Assembly (NCBI GenBank): GCA_960531495.1
Contig: OY482846.1
Location: forward strand, 13,647,986 to 13,711,985
Length of the DNA: 64,000 nt
Source of the DNA: Zeus faber
Lineage: Eukaryota; Chordata; Actinopteri; Zeiformes; Zeidae
Direction of reading: 5' to 3'
Made by a program: the position numbers and the translations under genes. Positions 1 through 29,065 of this stretch are shown piece by piece. The notes beneath the pieces are model-generated. The model searched no databases, had not been told where the DNA came from, and worked only from the letters and a program-made list of their open reading frames with translations. The number at the start of each line of letters is the position of its first letter. Position 1 is the first letter of the stretch.

Positions 1-699
1 TCTTGTGGTGTCTCCAGGGGTTGCACCTGCCTTGGGGAAGCCACCCCCCAAAAAACATATGCCGCACGTCTGGACGGGACCGGCTCATCCTCCAGCGTTG
101 AAATGCAGCCTGTAAAGCTCGGCCCCATTCCCATTCTGAAACAATTAAGGTCTGCAGAAAGCAAAGTGCGGCAAAAATAACATTTGTAAATCTGGCTAAA
201 TCAACTGGGGTCTGACAAAATCCTTGGACTATGGATTACAGTAGGTAAATATCAGATATCAGTCAGTTTTAAATCCAGGTGCCCCCCCGAATCCCGGGTG
301 GACGCACTGTACCCCAGACCAACTTAATGAGGGAAGAGCTGCATCCCTGCTACTGTTGGCGTGGCCCTGGCAGCGGCCTCGGTCTGGGACGCCTCCACAG
401 GACGTTTTAACTCGCCGCGATCTGCAGTTTGTGGGCCAAACAGTAAAACGTCCCAAGTGAGTCGAGGCAAATCCTTCCCTTTCTGCACGCCAAGCGCCCG
501 GCAGGGGACCGGGAACGGGCTGTCCCCCTGTCTGCCGGTGCAGGCCATGTGAATAATAATAATAATAAAGAAAACAACAATTAGGGGCTTCCCGGAGTCT
601 CGGGGAGACGTGTACCGCACGGTGCGACTGCTCACCCCCTCAGCCCGGACCCGGCCGCTGCCACGGCGCAGAACAGTCGGGGGCATTGTCTCACCTAAT

Positions 700-1335
700 T
701 ACACTGAGATCAGGGGCCCCTTTTTTGTGTTGCCGTGGCCATGCCTGTCCGATTTCCTTCTCCTGCCTAACTGCTAGTCCTTGTCCACTCTGGAAGTGTG
801 CTAATTAGATGAGAAATGTGCCCGAGTAATTATGTCAGTTCTGATTACAGCCAGCCGCAGTGAGGAATATTTTTTTTGGTGAAGAAATGTTTGGTGAGGG
901 GGCCCCTCTCGCTCTCTCTCTCCCACGTTACCCAAAGTTGTTGTTTTTTTGCCCCTCGTTATGCAAATAGCACATCTGCACATGTGGCGTGGAGCGCGCA
1001 CACCATTGTGTTCCCCAAACCTCAGTCCCTTATGAGACGCACTCCTATGCCGCAGGAATGGAAACGACGGAATGACACTCGCGCGCCTTTTTTTTTTGCC
1101 CTACTCACGGCTTTGTGCACACAAACTGTTGGATCACCCGTGGCACATAAAGCCTTTGTTTCATTCCCTACGGGGAGATGTTTTGATCAGCGGCTGTAGG
1201 GTGACCCTGCTCCTCAGGTGGAATGCTTATCTCTGGAAGACTGCAATTAGCTGGATTAGAAGAGCCACTTCCGGGCGTAGCTTCAAGCCTCCAAAAATAG
1301 TGGCAGCCAGGCTGTTCACAGCGGGTTTTGGAGAC
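700..1335. promoter_or_regulatory. Candidate distal enhancer of vsx2
   Basis: This is unique, non-repetitive sequence with several homeodomain core sites: CTAATTAC near 695, CTAATTAGAT at 801, GTAATTATG near 827, and CAATTAGCTGGATTAG near 1243. The last combines a TAATTR-type site with a K50-type GGATTA site. VSX2 itself and retinal factors such as CRX/OTX bind these classes of site. Enhancer function is inferred from motif density and position only. Confidence 0.3.
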
Positions 1336-2171
1336 TTTAGACAACTGAGTAAATGTGTCCATTTATATTACAAAGCTGAAGAATTCTGGGTTGTATCTGA
1401 ATTCAATATAGTTAAAGGTCACCAAAACATAACATGTTTCATTGGTTCACAGGCAGTTTTAAACTATATAGTGTTTCAGCCTCTGATGACACACATTGTG
1501 ATTCAAAAGCCAAGAAAGCTGTCGCCACCATCCCAAAATCAATCCAAAGTCTCAGCTGTGGCTTATTTGTATGGTATGGTTTGCTATTTAATGCCCCTAA
1601 TATAAGCACTTTTTTAAAGTATTACGTATTTCATCATTGCAAGAGAAAATGAAACATTTCGAAACATTTCCAAATTTTTAAGTCTAGCCAACAAAAAAAA
1701 AAAATAGCTTCACAGCATTTCCACTAGAGAACTTTATATGAAATTAGTTTAAAACCACGTGAGACATGTACTCTACTTCTGTTCTGGGCAATTATAAAAA
1801 TAAATAAATGACATGGATACAAACCCTTAACAATTGTGACGTTGAGGAGACCAAGAGTCATTTTCAATCTTCTGTTTTGTGATGTTTTACAATAAACATC
1901 TTTACACGAACAGATGCTAATGATGAAAGTGGAGTTTGGAAATGATTTATGTTTGTGTGTGTGTGTGTGTGTGTGCGTGCGATCTATGAGGTGTTGTAGA
2001 TCTATGATATGAGCTAGTTATTGGAAGTGCATAATTTATCTCTTTAATCGTCTCTTGCAGTTTGCTGATAATTTGGTTATTAATAAATCATAGAGCAACC
2101 TCTCAGCTCCCTCTTTCTCGCCATATTTTTTCCAGGGTTTCTTTCTCTCTCTCTCTCTCCATAGTGTAGGG

Positions 2172-2396
2172 AAGTGGTTCTCAAACTTTGTTTGAAATAG
2201 TGTCCCCTCTAAGATCTTTTTTCAGCTCAGTACCCCCTTCACTGGCACTGGGAGAAAAAATAGAAAACGGACATAAATGATTTACTGTATGTTGCGTCAT
2301 ATTTGTTTTTAAACATAATATAAAACCAAAATTCTTTAACATGTTTCTTTTTAATTTTCAGAGTACCCCTGCAGTACCCCGATTTGAGAAACACTG
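2172..2396. mobile_element. hAT-type MITE remnant
   Basis: Terminal inverted repeats are visible: AGTGGTTCTCAAACTT at the left end and the matching TTTGAGAAACACTG at the right. The CAGTGGTTCTCAAACTT-type terminus is typical of non-autonomous hAT elements. The flanking 8-mers, GTGTAGGG and TTCCAGGG, match at 5 of 8 positions, consistent with a decayed 8-bp target duplication. It has no coding capacity. Confidence 0.65.
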
Positions 2397-3159
2397 TTCC
2401 AGGGGCACCCACCCCTATGAGTCAGAAAACACTCCTATTATTTTCATAACAATGTCGGAACTGTTGATCGGGAGAAACATTCAATTTCTGTTATGTTACT
2501 CTTATGTGCAAATACCATTTATAATTATATTATTAATTTAAACAGTGACGCCCCCCCCCCCCCAACACATTGTGGAATTAATTCCGAATGGACACAGAGA
2601 AAATGCAACCAACCCCGTGCAAGGAGGCCTATCAGGAGTGTGTCCAGGGTGACAACACCTTCATTCATCTGAATGAATTATTTTCAGCCGGAGAAAACAG
2701 TCACCCCGTCAAACTGGAAACTGGATGTGACGCGACAACGGTCCCAGGAGAATGCACCCGGCGCCACATGTCGCGGCGTTATCGCGACATCTCTCCACGG
2801 AGGGAGGGCGTCCTCCCATCTCCACAAACTCCCTCTCCCACCCCCCCCCCCCCCCTCCAAACACAATGATCCATCCAGATGTCCGAAAGTGTGCCGCCAA
2901 TTACTTCAGATCGGATGAAAGCGGTGATTCAATGACGGACTGATGAGAAAAGGAGTTTCCTGGCGCGACAACGTTGGCCTGTCCTTTTTAACCCTAACCC
3001 TCTTCAACGTAATCGCCTCAATTCCACCTTCTGACGTATAACTTATAACTTCTTCATGGATTTTTTTTTTTTTTGTATTTTTTTTTTTTTTAGGTGTTGT
3101 ACTTTGTATGTAAAAAAAAATAAATAAATTGAAATGAAAATGAAATAAAAATGACCAAT

Positions 3160-3530
3160 TTCACCTCTGCCTTTGACCTCCACGGCTCCTCAAATCGGTC
3201 GCGGTTCACGTTCTCAAATAGTGTTGACGTGCGAACCTCCGACCGTAACAACGCAGTAATCTGTGCGGATTAACAACGCAGCGATATTTAAGAACACTGT
3301 GGGTCGCTCGTTTATCTGCGTCCCGTAGCAACTGTGGCGCGGCCTAAAAAAGCCCAAATTGGGACGTTGTCCTCCCGCCCGCGTGACCCGTCAGCGTCAG
3401 CAGGGACGTCAACAGCTGCGCAGACGGACGCGCGACACCAAAGACAAAACACTTTTTATGCGCAAAACCAATTAGAATATGCAAATCACACGCACACGAT
3501 CGGGGCCATTTAAAAGGTTGGATTATTTTG
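3160..3530. promoter_or_regulatory. Candidate proximal regulatory segment of vsx2
   Basis: This GC-richer unique stretch lies about 1.2-1.5 kb upstream of the vsx2 start. It contains a perfect octamer ATGCAAAT (3479-3486, POU-factor type) 4 bp after a CCAATTAG homeodomain-type site (3468-3475), and an E-box CAGCTG near 3412. Regulatory function is inferred. Confidence 0.3.
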
Positions 3531-3865
3531 CCATTTCACAAATAGCCTCGTTTTTTTGTTTTTTTTTTCATTGAATATCCTGAATTGGTCCAACCTGAAT
3601 ACCTCATTGGGCTCGGTTCATTCGGTGCCACTGCAGGAAATATTATTGGACAAGGCTAAAGTTATCCGTATTAATAAGTCACCGTTTCATGATTTAGAAA
3701 TATTATTGCTGTTCATTTTATCGTAATACATCGTATAAAAAGGCATGGCGCATGCCTATACTGAATCACAACAAGTGGCGTGTGTATTACAGAAGTTATG
3801 GGCCTAAGGAATGATTGAAATAACAAGTGACATAATGGATAGAATGCTTGTACACTGTGTCGTTT

Positions 3866-3902
3866 ATTATTATTATTATTTAGATATTTAGTTAGATATA
3901 AT

Positions 3903-3944
<42 letters not shown>

Positions 3945-4112
3945 GCTTTATTTATATCGCATCTTTAAAAACACAATTTACTAAGTTCGGACAGATGAAA
4001 TAAAAGCGGTGTTCAGATCATGACTTTAAAAGGCAAAGGAACATTAATAAACACGAATTAAAGTAATTCATTTGAATGATACATACATGTATAAGATTTG
4101 TATTTATTATAC

Positions 4113-4160
<48 letters not shown>

Positions 4161-4232
4161 GTTAGATATAATATCTGTATTTATGTATGTATGCATGTAT
4201 GTATACATGTATGTATGTATGTATGTATGTAT

Positions 4233-4263
<31 letters not shown>

Positions 4264-4338
4264 GTTAGATATAAAAAAATATTTATGTATGTATGTATGT
4301 ATGTATTATTATTATTATTATTATTATCATGTTAGATA
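3866..4338. repeat. Compound ATT / GTAT microsatellite block
   Basis: Runs of (ATT)n or (AAT)n near 3869-3885, 3907-3945, 4114-4160, 4235-4262 and 4305-4327 alternate with (GTAT)n near 4184-4234 and 4283-4305. The sequence TGTTAGATATAA recurs after several ATT runs (near 4160, 4263 and 4331), so a longer unit of ATT run plus TGTTAGATATAA plus GTAT run appears to have been duplicated. Confidence 0.9.
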
Positions 4339-4570
4339 TAATAATTGTATGTATGCTATCATCATTATATTCGAATTGTATTAGCATTCTTCACCAGTGA
4401 TATATTGATTTTTTTCTGAAATAAATTGAGCGTACAATGGCGACTTCCTTTATTTTATTTTATTTTTGAACCATAAACAAGTACACGCATCGGAGGACAT
4501 TTTAATTCAATGTTATTCCCAAAAGAACAAACCGGTCGCTGAATAAAAAGAGCAGGAGGAAAAAACTTTG

Positions 4571-4711
4571 GGCTTCGTGCGGAACGTGGCGTTCCGCGCT
4601 CAGCCTCCTCCTGCGCTGTGATTGGCTGACCCCACCCCCTCCCTCTCCCGCCGGAGTGCGGCCTGAGGAGCCGCACCGGGGGACGCGTCCGGCGGCTCGT
4701 CACACTCCGCT
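4571..4711 (+). promoter_or_regulatory. vsx2 promoter / 5' UTR region
   Basis: Just upstream of the start codon lie an inverted repeat, GCGGAACGTGGCGTTCCGC (4579-4597, 8-bp arms around TGG), and an inverted CCAAT box within GTGATTGGCTGAC (about 4617-4629). The sequence becomes GC-rich from here into exon 1, as in CpG-island promoters. The transcription start cannot be placed. Confidence 0.45.
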
Positions 4712-9875
<5,164 letters not shown>

Positions 9876-10007
9876 AAAACTAAATGAGATAAAATATCAA
9901 GTTGTTTTTATTCAAGTTTTACCCCCCACCCCCTGTATATATTGTAGATATGAAAAAAAAAAGCCTTTAATAATTGAGACTCATGTATAGTCATGTACAG
10001 ATTAATC

Positions 10008-10013
10008 AATAAA
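10008..10013 (+). terminator. Probable vsx2 polyadenylation signal
   Basis: AATAAA lies about 133 nt after the vsx2 stop, within an AT-rich 3' UTR. A second candidate, AATTAAAG, is near 10055. No transcript end can be confirmed from sequence. Confidence 0.55.
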
Positions 10014-10739
10014 AAACAGTGTTTGTCCTTTGTATGAATGTACTTGCAGCTGAATTAAAGTTTCATTTTAACGGTTGGAATCCCTGCCTGGTGTCTTAAC
10101 ACAGAAAGAAGGTTATTTCAAAAATGTCACACTGAGATAATGGGTTGAAATTAGTCATTGGATCAACTTTTAAATATTATTGTGGTGTAGGGGTGGTGTG
10201 ATTTAACACCTGTCTTGGGTCTAGTTAATTGGGCCCAGGATCGGGGTGGCTGTGCACCTGTTGCCCATCAGAGCAACCGATGCGCCCGGGTTAAATCACC
10301 CATCCCCACACACATGGGAGGGGAGCTCTGATCATGACACCATTCCATCTGCTCCTGGCATATAGCATTCTGCCAATAAACCAGTTTGTCTTTTACATCC
10401 TTGCCTTCAAAAACCTTTCACTTTGGTCGACGGAGATGGGATTAAGTCCAGGATGATTAGGCTATTCCTCAAAATCCATTTGCTGCTCACCCAAATCAAG
10501 TATTACACTTGATGATCCAATTAGATGCTTGGATCCGGAGCTGTACACCCCTGCATCATGCCTCCGTTTAGCAATTTAAGGGTTATTGATCCATTAAAAT
10601 GGACTTGATGAACCACGATTCTTGTTCTACTTTTTAGACGGAATTTCCATAGATGATCTACTATAAAATGTTAGATCTTTATTCGTCACGCAACACACCA
10701 CACTACAACACATGCTTGCACACACACACACACACATGC

Positions 10740-10985
10740 ACATGCTTTGATGGTGGCTGGTGAAATGGATCCTCTGCATTTGACCCATCCTGGGTTGTCC
10801 TTCCTCCGGGGGCACAGCCAGGAGCAGTGGGCAGCATACGTGGACGCGCCCGGGGACCTGGTGATGAGTGTCCATCGCTGGTCAGACGATGATGGGTGCA
10901 TGTTTTTGGTGGGGGTCCTTACTGACGTGAGGTGGAGGAAACCCCATGTGAGCACAGGGAGAACATGCAAACTCCACACAGAAAG
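10740..10985. repeat. Dispersed repeat fragment, family not identified
   Basis: The phrases TGACCCATCCTGGGTTGTCC and GGGAGAACATGCAAACTCCA occur in high-copy interspersed repeats of many fish genomes, as I remember them. I cannot assign a Repbase family. The open frame across it looks incidental. Confidence 0.45.
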
Positions 10986-11012
10986 GCTCCTATTTAGGAG
11001 ATAACGCGCCGG

Positions 11013-11092
11013 AAATTACATATATAGAAATTACTATTCCTCAAATTACATATATAGAAATGACTATTCCTCAAATTACATATATAGAAATT
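11013..11092. repeat. 30-bp tandem repeat, about 2.7 copies
   Basis: The unit AAATTACATATATAGAAAT plus KACTATTCCTC repeats with an exact 30-bp period, starting at 11013, 11043 and 11073. The third copy is truncated and merges into the ATATATGG-containing sequence that follows. Confidence 0.85.
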
Positions 11093-11126
11093 CTATATAT
11101 GGTGAATAATGGTTTATATTAGATCT

Positions 11127-11151
11127 CCATATATGGAAATCCCATATATGG
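11127..11151. promoter_or_regulatory. Two perfect CArG boxes
   Basis: CCATATATGG occurs at 11127-11136 and again at 11142-11151, 15 bp apart start to start. It fits the SRF consensus CC(A/T)6GG exactly. The neighbourhood is an AT-rich tandem repeat, so chance or repeat origin is possible. Confidence 0.3.
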
Positions 11152-12479
11152 AAGTTCCGTTATTGTATGTTCCATATTTTAAATTAGATCTTATATTTAT
11201 TATACTTGTCAAATTGTCACAATATTTAGAGCATGGAGAGATGAAACTGGCATGTGATTGAAATAAGGCGCTGTTATCTGCATATGTATGGAAAGGGGAG
11301 GATGTGGTATGTATTATTTCGTCGGTGTATGTTTAGGCAGCACCGAGGAGCCCCAAGGTCCTTCCTCAGGATGGATGGACTTTACGCCTGCCGATAAGAG
11401 GAGTCTAGTCTGGTGTTTATGTGAACATTGATGTAAAACCTAAAACTAATTGAATTTACACATAACCGCTGTGTAGTTTTGATCAACACCAAAATGCAAA
11501 CCATAATAAGCCTGTGTTTGGCCATCTGTAAGGGGCGTTTTAATCCAGATACAGAGTACGTGGGAAATGAGGGAATCGGTTCCGCTCGGTCAGGAGGCTG
11601 AGTCAGGAAGTCATCATCCTGCACAGAGCTCGGCATGCAGGCACCTAGACGGAACCGTCAGTTAGGCTTGGAGGGACGGGAATCACACAGCCGGGCTGGG
11701 TTACGTAATGTAATGTCTTTGTATACAAGATAAGATATGCTTACCCATACAAATATGTTTGTAGCCTTGCTTACGCGTCACTTAAATGCAGCTGTCCACA
11801 CTTGACAGCACAACAAAAGTTCTGTGTTCAAAATAGGATATCAAAATGTATGTATATGTAAATGTATATCAAAATAGGTGACCCTCAAAATGGCGGAGTG
11901 TTCATTTTCTTGCTGTTAAAATTTGTCTATGATCAGATGATTCCTGCATTGATCTCCTCTGTGCAAATAGTTGTGTAATTGGAAAAACGTACGCGTGTGC
12001 TCTTTGTGTGGAACGCAGCTTGTGCCAAGTCTTTAAGCAAAGCAAGATTTAAAAGGATTTCATTTCCTTATTGCACACCATCATCAAGATATATGTATAT
12101 ATGTCTGTCTGTGTTGTTGAACCCTAACAGAAGCCAGTGTAGGTTTGGATGCTGTGGACCTGCAGGATGCAGATGTCATGGCAGTCGCTGCCAAAAGGGC
12201 CATTTGACGTAGCCGCCTGGAAAGACAGAGCTCAGACCCATCCACGATGTGCCGGGCGGTGCGTAGGGAGGCAGATTCCCAAACACTACACCTGTTCAAT
12301 GCACTGATTCCACAGCAAACACTAAGAAATCATGATGTCATGTAATATCAGCTTGACCTTGTGATTGTATGACATTAAATGTACTCATACCAGTATAAAT
12401 TAATTGTTTTTCCGTACATGACACAATCGCAGACTAGGAAAAGTAACCTTTGCTCTTAGATATTGTCTAATGTCATTGA

Positions 12480-12715
12480 AAATGAGACAATATTGTCCTA
12501 AGGAAGCTTAGAACAGTGTATAATGACATGTTTTGAAACCAAAGCTGATTTTGCGAATAAAATAAACGTTGATAGGATTCGATTTACCATGTATGTATTT
12601 CATCCTCAATCCTCCAAAATTAGATTTACTGAGTGATGACAAAATGGCCCAAAGCCCCGGTAATTACAGCGCAAGTGGCAAATATCCGTAATTAATTCAG
12701 GATAATTAAACATCA
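12480..12715. promoter_or_regulatory. Candidate conserved element with homeodomain and SOX-like motifs
   Basis: Three TAATTA cores lie within 48 bp (12661-12666, 12689-12694, 12703-12708). About 160 bp upstream is the 12-bp palindrome GACAATATTGTC (12486-12497), which places two ACAAT/ATTGT SOX-type half sites head to head. TAATTA is the preferred core of VSX2-type homeodomains, so auto- or cross-regulation of vsx2 is conceivable. Motif content is seen; function is inferred. Confidence 0.35.
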
Positions 12716-13975
12716 GGGCAGCATGAGCTTCAGAATTACAGACACAGATATGACCTAAATACTCTACTTCAGCAAAAGGGATTATGGTATGTTTTTTTGT
12801 GTTAGCTTTTCCAATTATGAATAAATGGAATTATGAATAATTGGTCATTTGGTTTGAACTGAGTAGCCTGTTAGGAATGACGCATGAGGGATATGGACTC
12901 ACTGGAAACTAGAAAAAATTAGGAAAAACGATAGGTTCCAAATTTAAAGTCGTTAAGTGCAAGTGCACTTAGCCCAAGAGACCTATAGGTTAACAACAAA
13001 AACACTTGAGGCAGAGTGGACCCACAGGCATTGAAGAACGCAATGGCTTCTAATCATATTTCCAAAATTGTTTACATAGTTGGCCAACTTTTGGTCAGAA
13101 TTCTCACATATCGTGGGTTTGAACAGGATCCCACTTCGCTAATGCTATTAGTGGATTATGTAGAGTGCCCTAGTTAGGACGGGGTCCCCTCTGCCACCCA
13201 CACCAGCGGGCAGACGAACCATTCGGCTTTCGTGACGTTCTGGGAAAAACCTAATTGTGATTCAATTTACTAAACCCGCGGCGATAATTTGGCGATCAAC
13301 ATCTGCAGCGGTGCAAGGGGATTTACGCCGGGCTAACAAGTTGTTTGCTTGTTTCCAAAAGGCTCGTGGGACCACAAGCCTTGTCATTTAATCTCCCTCT
13401 TACGAAAAGGGGGAGCATTCGCATAGTTCAACGCATCAGTGTAGATCTTCTGGAGTTGGAGAAAACAAAGCAGTTGTAATCATTTGACCTACTGCTATGT
13501 TTCAGGACATCTATGTTGGTGAAAAGGGGAAGTTCTTCCTGTTCAGAGCACATTAGTCACTTCTGTTTGAGAGCCTGTAAATATTGGGATTTTCTCACCG
13601 TCATTCTGTTTTTGTGTTTAGAAACAGGTGGTGTCTGCATCCCCCTGGGGCTACTGGCAGAGAAACCCCTTGGCGGCATCGTGGAGACAGAGCTGGTGTC
13701 CGAGGCCTAGGGAGGATATGTGTGTGTGGACTTACAGTGTGTGAGCAAATGCTGGGTGGCTGGGAACCGCCCGCCCAGGGGGGCGTCAGATTGGGATTAA
13801 AAAGAAAATAAATAAATAGAAAGGCACCAGCTGCGTCACTTCTGATACCCACCCTGTTCTTAAATCCACACACACACCTCAGCCCCACTCTGCGCCTGCC
13901 AAATGCCCTATTAGAAATATGTGATGCACAGATTGGCCAGACAGTTGGAGTGATGTCGGTGAGCTGATCTCTCTA

Positions 13976-14092
<117 letters not shown>

Positions 14093-14552
14093 ATTGTCAT
14101 CTGCTATTATAACTGTCTACCCATGCTAGATTAAATTTGCATTTCCCTGGCATAATCTCTGTTGCAAAAGCCATTCTGGAAAATTTGTATTATGTTACAT
14201 TAATGATCATGTTTATTCAAAGGCATTTTCATGTATTTCAGCACAAAAAGAGGCTATTTTCAAGGAATTCAGCACTTCAATTTCTGAGGACTAAATTCAA
14301 GCACTTCAAGGACCTTCTGCAGTAGGAACCCTGTCATACTGTACACAACACACTAAGGGGTGGCTTATGATTCAAGTGAAATTCATGCACTTTTCCAGCA
14401 CTTCCACTGTACATCAAACTTTTTTTCCCCCAATGTGACCCGTCAACCTTTTTCCAGAATCTGACAGATCTCACAACAGATCATATTTTCAAGAAGAAAT
14501 TGTTTATTCATTTGTAATTCCCTCATCATTTATATTCACTAGGCATTATTTA

Positions 14553-14580
14553 AAAAAAAAAAAAAAAAAAAAAATTTTTT
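14553..14580. repeat. A-run/T-run junction
   Basis: More than 20 A followed by 7 T. It could be the tail of a decayed retroelement or simple slippage. Confidence 0.6.
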
Positions 14581-15847
14581 TATCTCAGAGCACTTTACAA
14601 TTCAAATTCCATGCACATTTCTAAACTTGAAAATGCAACAATAAAAATTTAACAATAGAAATTTAAAAACACTTTCAGACTTCGTATGAACTTCAAAACC
14701 TCAAGTATAAGTAAAACGTTGTAAAATGTTTTGGTTTGACCGGGGTCATCTGTTGTTCACAAAATTTGAGTTAAATATTTAATCTCTGTTGTCATTTGTA
14801 TAATTAGCTGATAACCTGCGATGTGGCACAATACCCCAAACCAGATGGAAGAGACTGCTGAGGTTTAAGAGCAGCTGATGATCCTAAAACCTCTGAGAAC
14901 TGGTACGAGTTTTACCTTACTGATTAGAACCGGGCTGCTTATTTTACCCTCAATCCCAGTTCCCCGGCAGAAACCATTAACATTTTTAAAGTATGGCGCG
15001 ACATTCAGTTAGACACACGGACTAATTTCTTCCCTCATATACACATAACATTTTAATTTATTTTGCATAATTTTTTGATTTATAATGCTATACTTCATAT
15101 CATGGCGGAGCGAACACGCAGGGACGACCTTACTGCTTTTTGGGAGATAATCCAAGGTTATAGTTGTCTCTGTGCTGGAGATCCTCAGTGATGAGATCTC
15201 ATTCAAATATTAACAGTTTTAAGAGATTGTCTATTAAACAATGTAGTGCCTGTTTATTGAAAATAATTGTAACTTTCTTTACATTTTCTGTAATGTGGTT
15301 ATTGTGCATATTCTATGAAATTGACTATTGTTAAATCAATAAAACTGTCACATGCTTTGATGAACAATTCCTCTGAGTAAATGGTGTGTTTTTCAGTGGA
15401 ATCATTGTAAACAATCCTCTTACTCAACATTAGATGAAGGCACATGTGTCCATAATGTACCTAATGTTGTTGTATTTCCTTTCTGATGTGCAAGATTTCA
15501 GCAAAAAAAACAACAAAAAAAAAAACCAACAAACAAACAAAAAAAAACCCAACAATAACTGTTTTGCAAAACTCCCAAAGCATCCAGGACAACAATCTTC
15601 ATCCGTTGAAACTACCAAACATCACCAAACCGGCTTTGGGTGCAAAATGTCAATTCTCATGTTGGCCAAGCAATTGTTTTTGTATATCTTTGACCAGGCA
15701 CGTTGCGGTGAAACAACTGAATTTCAAATAAAAATGCAAGCCAACCAAGCACAGTGGTTGTTTTGAGTGCCTTGCTCAAGGGCAGTTGGAGTAGTTCACC
15801 TCCGGTTGTTCCGGCGTGTCGAGGGATTCGGAGCAGGAAGCTTCAAG

Positions 15848-28217
<12,370 letters not shown>

Positions 28218-29042
28218 TTGCGCCAGGTGACCGTCTGATGGTGCGGACGGTCAAGCTCTCTTGTTTTGAAAATGGCTCTGCGAGCTAACTAGCTGACTTT
28301 TCTGGCCAACAAACCGAGCCGGCTGAAAACGGGTGTTAACGGTGGGCGCGGAGGCTAGTCGTTGTTCACCACATCGAAAGGGGGCAGCTCGTCGCTCTTT
28401 CCGTGCTCTCTACAAACCCCATAAACCCCAGTTTACGTATCACATGCAAACCGCCACGGTGAGTTCAACTTCCGGTCTAAGGTGTCGCCAGCTTTACTTT
28501 CATTCTTCCAAGATAAAAGTCCCCGTGACGCAATGGACGGAACGAAACGCGGAGCCTTAAAATTCGAGGCTTGAAAATAGGGGACTTTGGGATGGGTGTT
28601 GACTGTGTGAGACCCCACGACGGCTCGTGTTGGCATTAAAACGTTGAAAGTGTTTTTCTTTTAACGTGTTCTCCACACCGACCTATTTATCTATGACTTC
28701 CGGTCTAACGTGCGTCCAAACACTTCCCAAACAAACGCGTCTCTTCGAGGCTGTGAATGGCATCGTCATGATCAACAGTTCTCCATAAAAAAAAGTTGAA
28801 ATTGGAAGATTAAAACGGTGGTCAAACAGGCGATATTTATTTTGGATTGAGAATAAATCGAGAAATAAGCTTTTATAAAGTTATTTGTTTGATTACATTT
28901 ATTCCACTGAATATCAATATTATAATACTCTCTCCCCCTCTCTCATACTTTTTGAATAGATTAGATCGATTGCCCAATAATATTACAATTATTAGACAGG
29001 TACTAATACCTTGTCTTTTCTCTTTATAAAGACCAGATACTT

Positions 29043-29065
29043 GGGGGGGGGGGGGGGGGGGGGGG
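29043..29065. repeat. Poly-G run
   Basis: About 22 consecutive G residues upstream of abcd4. Confidence 0.9.

Larger units (their letters stand above)
1..4711. other. Upstream flank of vsx2, non-coding
   Basis: I see no exon with splice signals and no recognisable protein here. The stretch holds a hAT-type MITE (2172-2396), poly-C runs near 2551 and 2839, a short GT repeat near 1957, a large ATT/GTAT simple-repeat block (3866-4338), and motif-rich unique segments near 700-1330 and 3160-3530 that could be vsx2 enhancers. Open frames in this interval are short, overlap in several frames and look like nothing known. Confidence 0.7.

Noticed and set aside
1072-1605. 177-codon open frame upstream of vsx2
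   Set aside because: No recognisable domain, overlaps motif-rich non-coding sequence, and has no splice partners.
13513-13710. Possible small gene on the plus strand between vsx2 and abcd4
   Set aside because: The hydrophobic short frame has no recognisable features and overlaps another frame equally long.
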